Assembly (NCBI GenBank): GCA_022702705.1
Contig: CM040421.1
Location: forward strand, 77,742,121-77,806,120
DNA from: Papilionanthe hookeriana x Papilionanthe teres
Lineage: Eukaryota > Streptophyta > Magnoliopsida > Asparagales > Orchidaceae
Reading direction: 5' to 3'
Length of the DNA stretch: 64,000 nucleotides
Shown one piece after another: positions 24,494 through 37,059 of this stretch. Both the position numbers and the translations under genes were made by a program. The notes below the pieces were generated by a model. That model was not told the DNA's origin. It saw only the letters and a program-made list of their open reading frames with translations, and did not search any database. Each line of letters begins with the position of its first letter. Position 1 is the first letter of the stretch.

Positions 24494-24532
24494 ATTTTTT
24501 TGTGTCGTTCCCTGGCAATGGCGCCAAAAACT
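24494..24532. promoter_or_regulatory. core of P: two opposed primer-binding sites
   Basis: On the minus strand 24,526-24,509 reads TGGCGCCATTGCCAGGGA, close to the complement of the plant tRNA-Asp 3' end. On the plus strand 24,500-24,515 reads TTGTGTCGTTCCCTGG, a C-to-T decayed version of the same site. They overlap at CCCTGG, and the symmetry axis falls at about 24,513. Confidence 0.75.
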
Positions 24533-26095
24533 TAACCCAACTGCAATTACACGGATATTTAATTTCCTTAATATGTCAAAACTTGACCCAAATTATATTA
24601 AGTGGTTAGTGATAATAAATATAAAATAGTCAGATTTAAAGAATAAGCATTCTCACTAGGGGTACTACGCAAATATACATATCATTTCAAGTAATTTAGG
24701 ATTTTTTATAAAAACCCAGTATCAATCCCACGGGGAACAGTTAAGAACAAAAAAATAATAATTCTAAAAATACTGAAAATATAAAGAAATTTAATTTTAA
24801 AATACTGATAAAATATTAAAGGTGTAATCAAGTTTACTAATTTCTATAAATGCAAGAAAAAGTAAATGCAGCGATTTATATAACATTAATACAAAAACCT
24901 TCTCATTACAAATAATTCATAATAAGTAGAAGATTTCAATATTTAGAACTTAAAATGTGGTATTGGAACAAATAGGAGCATACATAATCTTTACCTCTGT
25001 CAAGTGCATAAAGACCATTAACTAATCTGTAGGTAGTTTTCGGCACGTATAGCAGTGTTGGGTATGTTTTAGTCTCTCACTCTTAGATTACTGTGCCCTC
25101 TCTATAGGACCTACTAGTGAACCTTTTACAAAACTTTAGAACAAATTGATAATGAATCAAGTCTATCACTTTAGAAAGACCAATTTTATGCCCATCAAAT
25201 CTTATCTATCTATTTATTTGCACTCTCCCTCAGACGATCGCCACTGCCCTTTATAAAGTTAAATGTGACACTTAATAGTTATGAAATTTTAACCCTTTCG
25301 GGTCTATAAGTTTTCTCTACAATTTTTTTACAAGTGACTAATTTGTAAAGTAAATGAAGATCCGGCAAAAATGTCATCACAATTTCTAGGAATAAAAAAA
25401 AAAAGTTCTAAGCAAAATCTAAACCTTTTACTTAATTACTTCATATTTTAAGGAGAAATAAAAGAAAACTACTCATAAAGCATTAGAATAACAAAATAAA
25501 AATATTTATAAAACTCAAATTCTAAGTGCAAGACTTAAGAACAAAGTTACAAATACTTATTTGGAAAGTTTCACAAGGCCATCCTTTGAAGTTCTCTGAC
25601 TTTTCTAACTTCCAAAAACTCTTATAGAAGTCCAAATTTTATAAACTACAATGACTCTCAAAGAACTCTTTACACACTCACACACTTTGGACTATATATG
25701 AAATTACTATAAAATGACTCTCCTAGGCTGTAGAATTAATCCCTACTTATAAAGCTTCAAAAATGACCAAGGGTTACTTCAAGAACCTCTTCAGAATTCA
25801 ACCTGATTCATTTAATCTTCTAGAAGATAACTGTCAAGCCTAGGTGCCGGATTTTGGCGCATAGGCACCAGCCAGTTTCTCATCTAGCGCCTAGGCGCCA
25901 AGAACGGCAAGTTTGCAATTTTCTTCCTTTATACCAATTTTTACTCCTTTTTTATGTATTTTTACTTTTTTTATTCTTAAACTCTTTTTCTTATATCTGA
26001 AATCAAAAACATTAGAATATTTTTCATTAAAGCATAATATCCTTAAAAATTAAGCATAAATTGTACACAACAATACGTAATTTTAAAGTGGATCA
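24533..26095 (-). repeat. right LTR of unit P
   Basis: 1,563 bp; the minus strand starts TGATCCACTTTAAAATTACG and ends ...TTGGGTTA. TATA-like TTATAAGTAG at 25,746-25,755 (minus). It aligns with the left LTR over its whole length. By eye the arms are roughly 80-85% alike near their outer ends. Confidence 0.85.
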
Positions 26096-28080
26096 AATAA
26101 CAAAATTGAGATGAACTGTCACTGCTCAAATTCATGATGTCCCTTGTAAAACTCAAGTCCAGTTGAGACTCGAGTCGTAGTTGACCCTTCAATCCAACCA
26201 CTACAAGAGAATATACAAGTCTAGTCATAATATGAAGTTGAGGAATCACCTCACTTATGGCACACAAAGATCAAATCAAACCACTAATAATCCAAACATC
26301 TGCCAATCATCATTCAAATTGATCTATCTACACTAAAGAAAAAACAATAAAAGACTAATAATCATGACTCTAAATCATACTAAATCAAACTACACTAAAA
26401 ACTATAGGTTTCCTCCCATAAAGCACTTGGTTTAACATCTCTAGCCTTACAAATGATTCCTTCCCGATCAAAATTCCATTTAGACAATCCTTGATCGATT
26501 GCCCAATCTTTTCCGGATCCAGGGATTTCAACAAAATTCTCAAATTTTAAATTTTCGTTCAGCTTTTCCTTTTAAGATTAATTCATATCATTGTTTCTCA
26601 TATTTCTTTATAGATCCAATATTCTTCTAATGATTTTCTAAATTTGCATATTAATATCATCCTTGAAATTCATAAGAAATGGATTTTTATATGATAATTC
26701 AAGAACTTTTTAATTTTGGATCGGATTCTCACTAAATGATTCAGTTTCTAGATAAATTTCTTCTAGGTTCCTCTTCTATTCAAGGTTTTTTTTCAATTCT
26801 TCCTCTTGGGATACTATTATAGGATATATTGTTGGCTCAATTATCTCATTCAAAATGCTAGAAATTGAATGATCCTTAAACTTCCTTTTTTTTGTCAAGA
26901 ACCTCCTTTTTAAACTTCACAATAAAAGGCATTTGTTCTAATGCTTTGGCAAACATAATATTTATAGTTAATTTCCTAAATTCTTCTATAACTCTTGAGA
27001 GATGTTGGTCTGATTTTTTATCTATATTCTCTGAGGAAATGGTGGAGGTAGTCTTTCTATATCCATCTTGGTTAATGAAGTAAATTCCTCTAATTCCTTA
27101 GGAATTTCTTCCATTGGTCTTTCAATCTCCTAATCCTCATTTCTCAACTCAAAGTTCTTTTGAAACATATCCTTGAATTCTCTTATAAGTATTAGCTCGA
27201 TAATTTTTTCTTGCTCATCATTATTCCCCTCAGGATTTATTTCAGGGTTACAATGTAAAATCTTTGGGGGGGGGGGTGGGTAATTGTTAACTACATTAAT
27301 AATCTGCTCTAGATGGTTTTCTATATTCCTAATTATGGTCCCTCGACTTTCCAGCTCACTCTCTATTTGAATAACAACCTCTTCTAATAAATCCTTCGCC
27401 TTATTTTGTGGGTTTAAGTTAAAATTATGAGGAAATGAGATTTCATTGTTAAAATCACCCTAACTATCCCAATTACATGCCTATTTAAATTGATTATCTT
27501 ATGAAACTCGGGTTTCTCCCTCAAAATCATTATTCTAGTTAAAGATTGAATAATTTTCTAAACTTGGGTTGTAATAATCGGAATAAGGATTGTGTATCTT
27601 TGATTCAGTTTCAACCCATTGTCCAAATAAATTTTTCTTAACATTTGGGGGCCTTGAGGATAACTTTCTTTATATTGATCTAACTATCTTGCAATATCTG
27701 TAAATTAGCAAGTTAAAATAGTAAGCATGTCTTCTCGAAAATTTTCTACTCTTTTGGTTACTCTTTCAAAGCTACTAGCATTATATCCCAATTCTGAATA
27801 TTCATTATATTGTTGATCTGCCAAATTCATGGAGTCTTTTTTAAGTCATCATCCTTCTAACAGTTCTCTCTCGATCTGAGTAGTACGGTTCAAGGTTTGT
27901 AGTACCTCAACGACGCATAAAAACATAACTAATAGGATAGATATCAATATAATTTTTGTTATTTTCTATTTTCATTAAATAAACACACAATAATTAAACA
28001 CACTAGATAATAATACTATAATTTTCAAATATAAGACTTATAGGTTCAACTAAAATTTTCCTAATGTTATTACCGAATAT
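26096..28080 (-). pseudogene. gag: gag relic and post-gag leader of element M; pol deleted
   Basis: On the minus strand, near 27,590-27,530, the reading NPYSDYYNPSLENY matches A's gag NPYSNYYNPGWKNHPNF (39,860-39,915). Further on, at about 26,435-26,405, GTTAAACCAAGTGCTTTATG matches A's 44,131-44,150 (GTTAAACCAAGCACTTTGTG), which lies after integrase. So gag-like sequence passes directly into post-integrase sequence within about 1 kb. A run of 11 G at 27,266-27,276 and many stops show decay. Confidence 0.7.
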
Positions 28081-28181
28081 TCCCCAGTAACGGCCCCAGA
28101 AACTTGATGTGTCCCTGGTGTGTGTTGTTTTTCAAAGTGTTTTATGTCAATTGAATTGCTCCGCGACAGTGCAAAAAACTT
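28081..28181 (-). promoter_or_regulatory. primer-binding-site region of element M, two candidate sites
   Basis: The minus strand reads CTGGGGCCGTTACTGGGGA at 28,099-28,081. A second PBS-like run, TTTGCACTGTCGCGGAG, lies at about 28,175-28,159 directly after the LTR end GGCTAGGTTA. About 75 bp separate them. Confidence 0.55.
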
Positions 28182-29610
28182 AACCTAGCCCGCAATTATG
28201 CAGTAATATAGCTTCCAAAATATGGCAAAAAACTTGACCCAATTTATATTTATCAGCTATTGTGCAAAATCTAAATGTTATAAAATATAGAAAATAGTTC
28301 ACTCACTAGGGATTCTATGCAAGTGCATGTATCCCTTCCAGTAATATAGGGCTTTCTTTAAAAACATCAGTATCGATCCCACAAAAAAGCGAGGTAAGAA
28401 ATCCCTTAGGCTAATTCTAGTCTACTACTGTTAGTTTTTAGTTTGGATGGTCGATTTAAGTGGTTTTTCTAACAGGTATTCCTAAATGTAAGTCTTAAGT
28501 TTAAAACAAACAATAACTACTCTTAAATGAAAATAATAATTCAAAAGATAACCCTTTCTGGATGAATTAGTTTGGAGAATCTTGAGATATTAAAAACTAT
28601 TATTCTATTTTGAGATATTAAAAACTATTATTCTTATCTAGTGATTTGGATAATGTATGAGAGTGAGATACATTAAATATTGTATGTGCCAAACAGGATC
28701 AATCCTATTCTTTATCCTCTTTACGAGCGACAAAGAATATTGGCTAATCCAGAGTTTGGTCCCTAAATCTGCGGTTAGACTGGGAAGATACTGGCTCTCA
28801 CTCCAGAGTTCCCACATTCCTCTTTCCGGAGGGCTAACATTGCACTTTAGTTTCCAAACTCTTGGACTAAATTGGGGATTATTGTCAGTCACTCTAAAAT
28901 CTCCAATTCTATGCACAACAAAGTATATTTCCCTATTCATTTATAGTCAACCTTATAAACTACATTCTCATCCATGAAATCAAATATTATTCTTACTTAG
29001 TTGTAGAAAGAATAACTCTCTCAGATTGTATGTTTCACAATAAATTTTAACAAATCAGTTAGCCAGATCGATAAGTAAATGAAGTTCAAGTAAAAACCAT
29101 CACATTTAAAATCAAAACTTATTCTAACATGCATCCCAAAAATCCTAATCATGAATCCTATTTATTGTAAAAGAAATGTAAAATGAAAAAAATAACATAA
29201 TCTTCTCATGCCACTATTTCTTTACAAGAAGAAAGAGTAAGAAAAGTTACTCACAAAGCACGAAGAAAACACGATGAAAAACTTCATTAAATCATAAAAA
29301 ATCCATTAGATAAGTGTTTACAATATCATAAGATTATGAAGAAAATATTTAGTTTTTTCCCCTTGAAAGAAAGATGAAGGTCTCTCTCACAAAATCTCTC
29401 GTTAATCTATGCAATGCCAGTACAATTCCTTACATATTCTCTCAAATTCCTCTCTCCAATCCTCCAGAAAAGGTAGAAATCTACATTTCTACTTCTATTC
29501 TAAGATCTCTAAACATTCCTCCTCGTTTTTCCAACATACACCCCTTTTCTCTGACAAACAATCCTTATTTTATAAAGTAAGAACAATTTTCCAAGTGTTC
29601 CCTAAGGCAC
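28181..29610 (-). repeat. 5' LTR of element M, inner part
   Basis: Matches M's 3' LTR at 19,830-20,580. On the minus strand it carries TGTGGGATCGATACTG near 28,386 and the conserved CTATATTACT near 28,350. It holds a 28-bp tandem duplication at 28,582-28,637. Element A inserted at its right edge, within CCTAAGGCAC. Confidence 0.8.
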
Positions 29611-30191
29611 TGATCCATGAAAAAATACCTATTTTTATGCCTTGATTTTTATCAAATTTTTAAGGATATTATGCTTAAATGAAGGGTATTTTTTTTGTTT
29701 TGGATGTAGGTGATGCAAAAATGTTCAAGAAGGAAAAAAGGATGAAAAAGGAGCAAAAAGGAGCAAAAATGGAGCCAACATGCAGAATTGTCAAAATAAT
29801 TGGCCTGGCGCCTAGGCGCCAGAATCCGGCGCCTAAGCTCTAGTTTGATACAGAATTCTGTAAGATTTTTGATGACTTTTGGACGGTTATTTTGACGGTG
29901 TTAGCGGTTATTGGACCATCTAGAAGATTGGAAGTTATTCCTAGATTATAGGACATGTGATACATTGTATTTGGACGCTTGGAAATGGTTAGGATCGCGA
30001 AGAGGTGCGATTCAAAGTGAATAAGTGCGAAGAACTGGACGCAGAGTCCGACGCCTAGGCGCCAGACACACCTTCTAGAAGATTCATTGAACATGGACAC
30101 ATTTTGAAGAGGTGCATCAAGGCAACCCTTGAAGTCTATAAGTAGGAGGCTACTCCTTCAGAGAAAAACGCCCAAAAACCACCAACGCCCA
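29611..30191 (+). repeat. 5' LTR of element A, first part
   Basis: Starts TGATCCATGAAAAAATACC and is collinear with 48,410-49,008. TATA-like CTATAAGTAG at 30,136-30,145. Ends at ACGCCCA, where Y begins. Confidence 0.92.
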
Positions 30192-30639
30192 TGTTGACCT
30201 CATTTTTGATGAGGTCTTCTCTTCTTCTCTTTAGTACTTAGGATCTAGCCTTAGGCTTTTCCTTTGACTATCCTAGAGGACTAGAATTGAGACCCACCAC
30301 CTAGAATTTCAAACCACTTCTAAACTCCCTGCAAACTCCACAAACTTGACTATAGACCCCTAATCACCTAGAGGGTTGAAATCAAGTGTGGAAGTTTAAA
30401 GGATGAGTTCCTATAGGACTCTTTGGCCTTAGGACTGCCTACAGGTGGCTCAGTGCAGTGAAAGGGCTGACTTACACACACACTACACTCACACACTACA
30501 CCTACACACTACACTTTCACACACCTCCTAAAAAAAAAACACACCCTTAGCCAACTTGACCTCCTGACTCATGTAGGTGATTCACATGGATGGTCCTTAA
30601 CCCCTAAGCCCTTGCGTAAGAGGTTAGGAACAACATAGT

Positions 30640-32900
30640 GAATGCCTCAAATGAGTCCCTTCATGGCTCATATGGGCTTGATATGGCTTCATGGCTCAAC
30701 CAAAATGGTTTTATTCCACTTACATCCACCCAATCTTCAATTTTCCAAATTTTCAATTTTTAACCCCCGGGACCCTACACCCCGCTCTAACCTACCAAAT
30801 GCTCTGAAACTACCCGAATTTCTCGAAAATTTCCAAATTACCCAAAACTCTCCAAAATCAATCCCAAACATCTCCACACCACTTAAATTGATCATCCATA
30901 CCCAAAAATGCCAAAAATTCCAAAATACCCCCCAATACCCTCCAAATACCCAAAATACCCCTCTTGACCCAAAAATCCAAAAATTCAGAAAATTCCCAGA
31001 AAATTCCAGAAAATTCCAAATATTCCCAATTTCATTTTGTTCAACTACACCATGGGCCAATTTTGTCAATTTACCCCACTTTTATCAAAACCCCCAATTT
31101 GACCCATTTTAACCCAAAGTAAACCCAATGTCAAACCAAATCTACCCAATTGACCCCAATTTTGGTCCAATTCAATTCTAAACTTCAATTCAACATCCCC
31201 AACACCAATCTAGACCCAATCCAAGCCCAATTTGAGTGGCATTGGGATCCAATTTCACTTTTGGCCTTAAAACCCAATTTGGACCTATGACCCAAACCTA
31301 GCCCAAATGAGCCCAAATCCCAAAATCAAAACCTAACCAAAGCCAAAACCTCTTTGAAACACTCCCATAAACATTTCCCAACATTAATTTTACATCAATT
31401 TCAACTCTAGCCCAACTTTGGCCCATGGTAACCCATTTTGGCCCACCTTAGCCTCTTTACCAAAAAGGCCCATATCCAACCCAATTCAAACCCAAATCAC
31501 CTCAAACTTGTTTCAAACCACTCATGAAGCATCCCTAAACCAAACTCAACAATTATTTGGCCCAAGCCTTTACCAAAATTTCATCCCAAAATCCATTTTA
31601 AAATTCAAAAGCCCACTTCCCTAAACCATTTTAAAAGCCCATCCTTTACCAAATTCAAAAGCCCAAATTCATCCAAAGCCCATATGACATTTCCCCTCAT
31701 CATACTTTCAATTAAACTCAATACCTAAGTCCTAAATCCATCATCAAATCATTCCAAATCAAGTTCCATACAAATTTCCATCAAATTACCAAAAATTCCT
31801 AAAACTCTTTTCATGAAACAAGTCAACCCTTTTCCTAAGCCAAATGGAGCCATGAACAAGCCATCCTCAAGCCACATGAAGCCATGAGGGCTTTGACTTG
31901 TCATTAGTCCATTTATGGCAAGAAGAGGGGCCCTTTCCTAATCCTTCTTAAACCTTTTTTTACCTTAAGCATGTCACACACTAAACCATGCTTAGCCACC
32001 TCACCATGGATGGAGACTTCACCACTACATGGCGACTGACCCAAGTGACTCTTTTCGACCCAAGACCGGACCTCGGGTAGTGCACCTAGCCCAAAAGGAT
32101 GGGTTGACCCAAACCTAGCCAAAATGGCCTCTTCCCCATTCCATTCCAAGCCATCTCCTTTACACTTGGCCATTGACAATTGCTTGCACAAACACCCGAC
32201 CTCGACCCACTCGACCATGAGGGTGACCCTTGCCTCGCCGGCCACCCACCCCGCCGACGGAAAACACCATGGCCGAAAGCTCACATGTGAGCCAACATTG
32301 AAATTCTCCATTCGTCGACTTGTCCCAACCCAAATGGATAGCATGGTTGTTCTTCCCTTGACCTAAGCAGTCGATCCCAACCATTAAACCCCCCGGGAGA
32401 GCCTCCACCATGCCTATTTAAACACCACCCCTCTCGGCCATAGAAGAAGAGTTGCACAAACCTTGCCAAAACTCGCCAAAATTGTTCCGGACTCCTCCCC
32501 ATACACGAGCACTTGATCCCCAGGTGAGATCCCCCTGCCATTTCTTCTCTGCGAGCTCGATTTCAGAGTTGAAATTCCACCCAAAACCGGGACACTTCTC
32601 CACAGTGGACTAATCCCCAAATTGATTGGTTCTACACCTTCACCGGACCAGGGAAGGTGTCCACCAGCAAAAGCCCCATCTCCGGAGCCACCCGGTTGCT
32701 CCGGACTCCAAGCTTTGTGATCGAGTCGTGGTCGAAGTCCAACCTCGACAATTCACTGGACCGGGAGACTTCATCCGGAGCTTCGTTAGGATCCAATCGA
32801 AGGTGCAACAACTCTCGGATCGAAGCTTCACTTCTCCGAGCAAAGGTATGAACTCATTCTTCTTCCCGAGCTTACGGAGATTCTCCATTTCATTTGAGTA
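30640..32900 (+). other. C-rich, CCCAA-dominated segment of Y
   Basis: Strong strand asymmetry: the plus strand is full of CCCAAA, CCCAATTT and CCAAAATTCC runs. ORFs on both strands here (up to 156 aa) are Pro/Asn-rich by composition and show no domain. Confidence 0.7.
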
Positions 32901-32989
32901 AATTTCAATGCATGTTTACCGTATGGATGCGTTCGTCTCTTCAAGACGAATCCATGTAAGCATAAGAACACGAAAATCCATCGAGAATC

Positions 32990-33240
32990 GAGCGAGAAAT
33001 TAGTGGTTAGAAGGTTGACGGCCACGGGTGCACACCGGCCGTAGACGATGACCGAGAGCCGTTGGATCGCACGTGTATCGAGCGGACGGATCGATTGCGC
33101 CGACGCGCAGAATGTTACATGAACCGCGGGTCCCGGGACGGCCGACTCGGATGGCGGCGCCCGATCGCGCGCGCGACACGTACCGCTTCGGAGAGGCTAA
33201 GGTTGACGCGGCGCCGACTCGGATAAATAGAAAAATAGGG
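32990..33240 (+). promoter_or_regulatory. CpG-rich patch with TATA-like site in Y
   Basis: Dense CG dinucleotides (for example GATCGCGCGCGCGACACG near 33,162) are followed by GGATAAATAG at about 33,220-33,229. In an LTR this is a plausible promoter core, but no transcript evidence is available. Confidence 0.45.
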
Positions 33241-34999
33241 TATTTTCTAATTTATTTAATTCCCTAAACTTGGAAAATTCATATCTTTGTGTAGAAAAAT
33301 CCTAAAAATAAAATAAAAATACCCTCTTGCTCAGTGAACAGAGGAGAATAATGTGGAAAAGAAATTAATTAATTTTGTCTAGTATTTTATTTTTAATTAA
33401 TTATTTACTCCTTGCATTGTTTCAATTCTACATGCATTCACACAATTCACCATGGCATGAGACTATAGGGCTTTTGAAGCCTCTGAACTTAGGGACATTC
33501 CCTAAATTTTCCAAGGTCGAGGCCACCCCTATGAAGAGTTATTGATTTTTCAAATTCATGCCATCTGTTTTGAGTATTTTAATTCCAATAAATAGCATGT
33601 TGTGTAATAAATTCTAGGAAAATTTGGTGATGTTCCTTATGACCGAGAGAACCCTAGGAAAAATAGGATTTGAGTTAATTCACTCAAATTAACCCTAATC
33701 GGCTTAAACACCCAAAATAGGTCTCTAATTAATTAGAGTTAACCATAGATCAAATTGACTTGAAATCAATTCTCCACTGACCTTTAGGATCAGAGGAACC
33801 CACCATAAAAATTTGAGGTCAATTGGACTTGTTTAGCCCCACTAATTGGGTTGATTAAGCCACTTAGTCATTTTAAACTTTAAAAATTCATAACTTTTAA
33901 AATACCTTTCAAAAATTCACCAAATTGGTTTTGGAGCCTCTCTGATATCAGGGGAGTTTAAGAAAATTAAAATTTCAATTTTCTAAAAAAGTTGATTTTT
34001 AATATTATTTTAATATTTTTAATAATTAAAAAATAATAAAAATTACAAAAATAATAAAATTCACTAAAATGTCACATTTTGAATTTTAATCACTTAGGAA
34101 CAAACCCCATATTTTTCCTAGGTCTATTTAGTGAGATATTAAATTTTAAAGCTCTAGGGTAATTTTAAAATTAAAAAAATGTATTTTCTAGCATTTTCAC
34201 TAAAATAATTGTAATAAATCATAGAAAAATCGGAAAATTGTAAAGTTTGGTTCTCTGGAATCCTTGATATCGGAGAGAATTTTAAAAATTATAAAATTCA
34301 TTTTTCAACTTGTATTCTATTTTTAAATTAATTAATACTTCGTAACTTAAAATAATTCTAATAAATAAAATATAATTCAAAAAATCACAAATTTTGGTCC
34401 AAGTGGTCCTCTGGTCATTAGGAATGTCCCCTTAAGGACAGAAACTTACCCTTGGTCATGTTATCAAATTTTCCTTGAAAATCTCTATTTTCTACTAAAA
34501 ATAATTATATAAATAAATTAAATACGTAAAAATCACATTTTCTCCTCTCATGTCTTTATTGACATATGAGTGAAGTCACATAAAAATTTCAAGTTCATTT
34601 GAGTTCAATTTAGTGAGTTATAAAATTATTAGGCTTAAAGGGCAAAATGGTAATTAAAATTTTAACCCTTAATTAAAACTTTAGGTTTAATAAAAAATTA
34701 ACAAGTAAAATATTTGATCCTAATCGATTTGGATGATTGAAATTTAAATAATTAAAGGGTAGAAACCCATTAAGCAATTTAAAATGATTAAACTTTAATT
34801 AAATAATCGATTAAATTTGGAAGAATAACAAAATTGGAATTATTAAAATAGGGATATTATTAGGAAGAGATTTATTCTTTAATTTAAAAATCCCTAAATT
34901 AATCATCTCATTAATATTCAACTCTTAATTAAAATGATAACTCAAACTTAAAATATTAAAAGACTTAATCATTAAACTAAAATTAAATCATTAAACTCT

Positions 35000-35345
35000 T
35001 TCAAAAATTTCAATTAAAATTAATTTAAATTAAATTAAAAATCAAATTAAATTAAGTAAATTAAATTAAAATTATATTAAATTAAATTAAGATTAAAAGT
35101 TGAAATTAAATTAAATTAAATTAAATTAAATTAAATAAATTAAATTAAATTAAATTAAATTGAATTAAATTAAATTAAATAAATAAATTAAATTAAATTA
35201 AATTAAATTAAATTAAATTAAATTAAATTAAATTAAATTAAATTAAATTAAAAATTAAATCAAATCAAACTAAATTGAATTAAAATTAAATCAAATCAAA
35301 TTGAATTAAATTGAATTAAATTAAATCAAAATAAATTAAGTTAAA
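35000..35345. repeat. (AAATT)n microsatellite in Y
   Basis: Nearly pure pentamer array of AAATT/TTAAA over about 300 bp, purest at 35,100-35,250. Confidence 0.95.
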
Positions 35346-37037
35346 TTAAATAACATCACTTAAGACATAAACCTAAAATAATTTGAACATTATTCCAAAC
35401 TTAAATCATTAATTTGAACTTAAATTTGAATCACAAACTATTAAATACTATTTTCGCTCCTTAGGAGCTTTTATTATCATAACTCCTAATGGAATATCAA
35501 ATGAAATGACACTTCACTTATAAGGATATTCAAACATCCTAGTTCACTGAGCAAGTTAACAAAAATTGAAAACCTCGGACGATCGATTCATTTATATAAC
35601 TAAATTCTCTTGGACTTAAAACAATCCTAGAAATATTGAAAAGATGTTTAAGATTCTTCTTAAGCACTTCCTCAATATGTTAGGATATTTATAAGAACAA
35701 TCGAACTTAGTTATTCTTCGATGAAGAAAATCGTCCTCAAACCAAAAACACAAGGAACCTAGACGTCATAGGAAATGACTAGCTATAGGATTAGGAATTT
35801 GGTAGAAAACCATAATCCTTTCCCTTAGCTTTACCTAGGAACTTGCTTAAATATTCTAATCGTGTTTTAAGTGCAGCTTGGGATGACGGGAAGACCCTCC
35901 GGGTACGCTTTTATTTTATTGCGATTTACTTTACGGCAATTTATTTAATTGCATCGCACTTATTTTTCTTGCATGATAAAACAACGGTTGCATGAAAACC
36001 TACACCTTTAGGACGTAAACCAAAACCGAAACCCATAACTAAATTAAAAGACACTACAAGATAAAATTCACCTCCACAACATTTCAAAATATAAGACAAC
36101 TCAAAATTTAATCACAAACGTAACACAAAACTACAATTACAACTAAATTAAAACGTCTCGTCGGATGATCGGGAATACCTCGGATGATGTAACCTACGTG
36201 TTGCTAACGGGATTTCCCACGTGCCTAAATGAAAGTGTGGAACTCATTCAATTGAGTTTAGCAAATTCATCCGGACTAAGTGAATCCGATAAAAATAATG
36301 ATGCCGGAAGGATGGAACCGCGGGATCTTAACCGGTGTCGTTATAATCAACTTTAAGATTTGTTTTAATTAAAACACAAAAAATACTTGGAAATTAAGAC
36401 TTCTCTAAACCAAAACACTTTTCTCATCCCCTGATTTATGATTTCTAAAACTAAACCTCTGCAACAACAAGGAGCTCGGAGCATGGTGGGCGAAGACGGC
36501 CATCGTCGTCACAGAAACTCGAACCGACATCAACAAAACTTTCCTAGAATTAAACAACGAAAACCATAGGACTTCGAGGTAGTTTGCCTAGCGCAACATA
36601 AATCCTCAACTCTTCGTTAGGCATTTGCATTGCAAATTAAGCCCTAACCGGTCTTAGGATTCCGAGGTAGTTGTCCGATACGACATAAACCCTCATATCT
36701 TCCGGCAATTTGTATGATTCTCGTCATATAAATATAAGCCCTAATTAACTAAAATTGGCAAGATCAAAACATTAAATAAACATTAGGACTTTCCTAAATC
36801 CAAGCCAAACAATAGGATAGTCGTGAGATTATCGAAGTTCACTTCGAATCCGTAATTTCTCCTACTTTTCTTCCTTTGAATTCCTAAAATAAAATGTTCC
36901 AAATTTGATCCATTCCCTATCGAAATTCCAAAATTCAATCCCTCGAAAACTTAAACTTTGAAATTCTCGAGAGCAGTAATTATTGATTATTATCGAGAGT
37001 TTTCTTAGGTGATTCCCGTCACTTAAGATGTAATTAA

Positions 37038-37059
37038 CTATAGGGGCTTGCCCTTATAG
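37038..37059. repeat. inverted repeat near the 3' end of Y
   Basis: CTATAGGGGC, TT, then GCCCTTATAG (one mismatch). Counterpart of 9348-9369 in the Tat-like LTR. Confidence 0.85.

Larger units (their letters stand above)
22814..26095. mobile_element. unit P: two LTRs fused head to head through their primer-binding sites
   Basis: A plus-strand LTR (22,814-24,493) and a minus-strand LTR (24,533-26,095) of the same Athila-like family face each other across 39 bp. Both outer ends are LTR starts (TAATC, from TGATC, on the left; TGATCCAC on the minus strand at the right). The flanks are AGTAA (22,809-22,813) and AATAA (26,096-26,100), a 5-bp duplication with one change. M's internal sequence continues on both sides. 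There is no internal coding region. Confidence 0.8.

Noticed and set aside
22814..26095. Interpretation of P as two separate solo LTRs in opposite orientation
   Set aside because: The LTRs meet at their PBS sequences with no flanking DNA between them and share one outer 5-bp duplication; two independent insertions would not give this.
28638..28977. overlapping 100-106-aa ORFs on both strands
   Set aside because: They lie inside M's 5' LTR, and the homologous stretch in M's 3' LTR (19,800-20,000) does not keep the frames.
30642..31112. 156-aa Pro/Asn-rich ORF in Y
   Set aside because: Low-complexity product of CCCAA-type composition; the opposite strand gives a similarly long frame.
32124..32901. 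several overlapping 60-90-aa ORFs on both strands
   Set aside because: GC-rich segment of Y with few stops by composition; no motif and no consistent frame.
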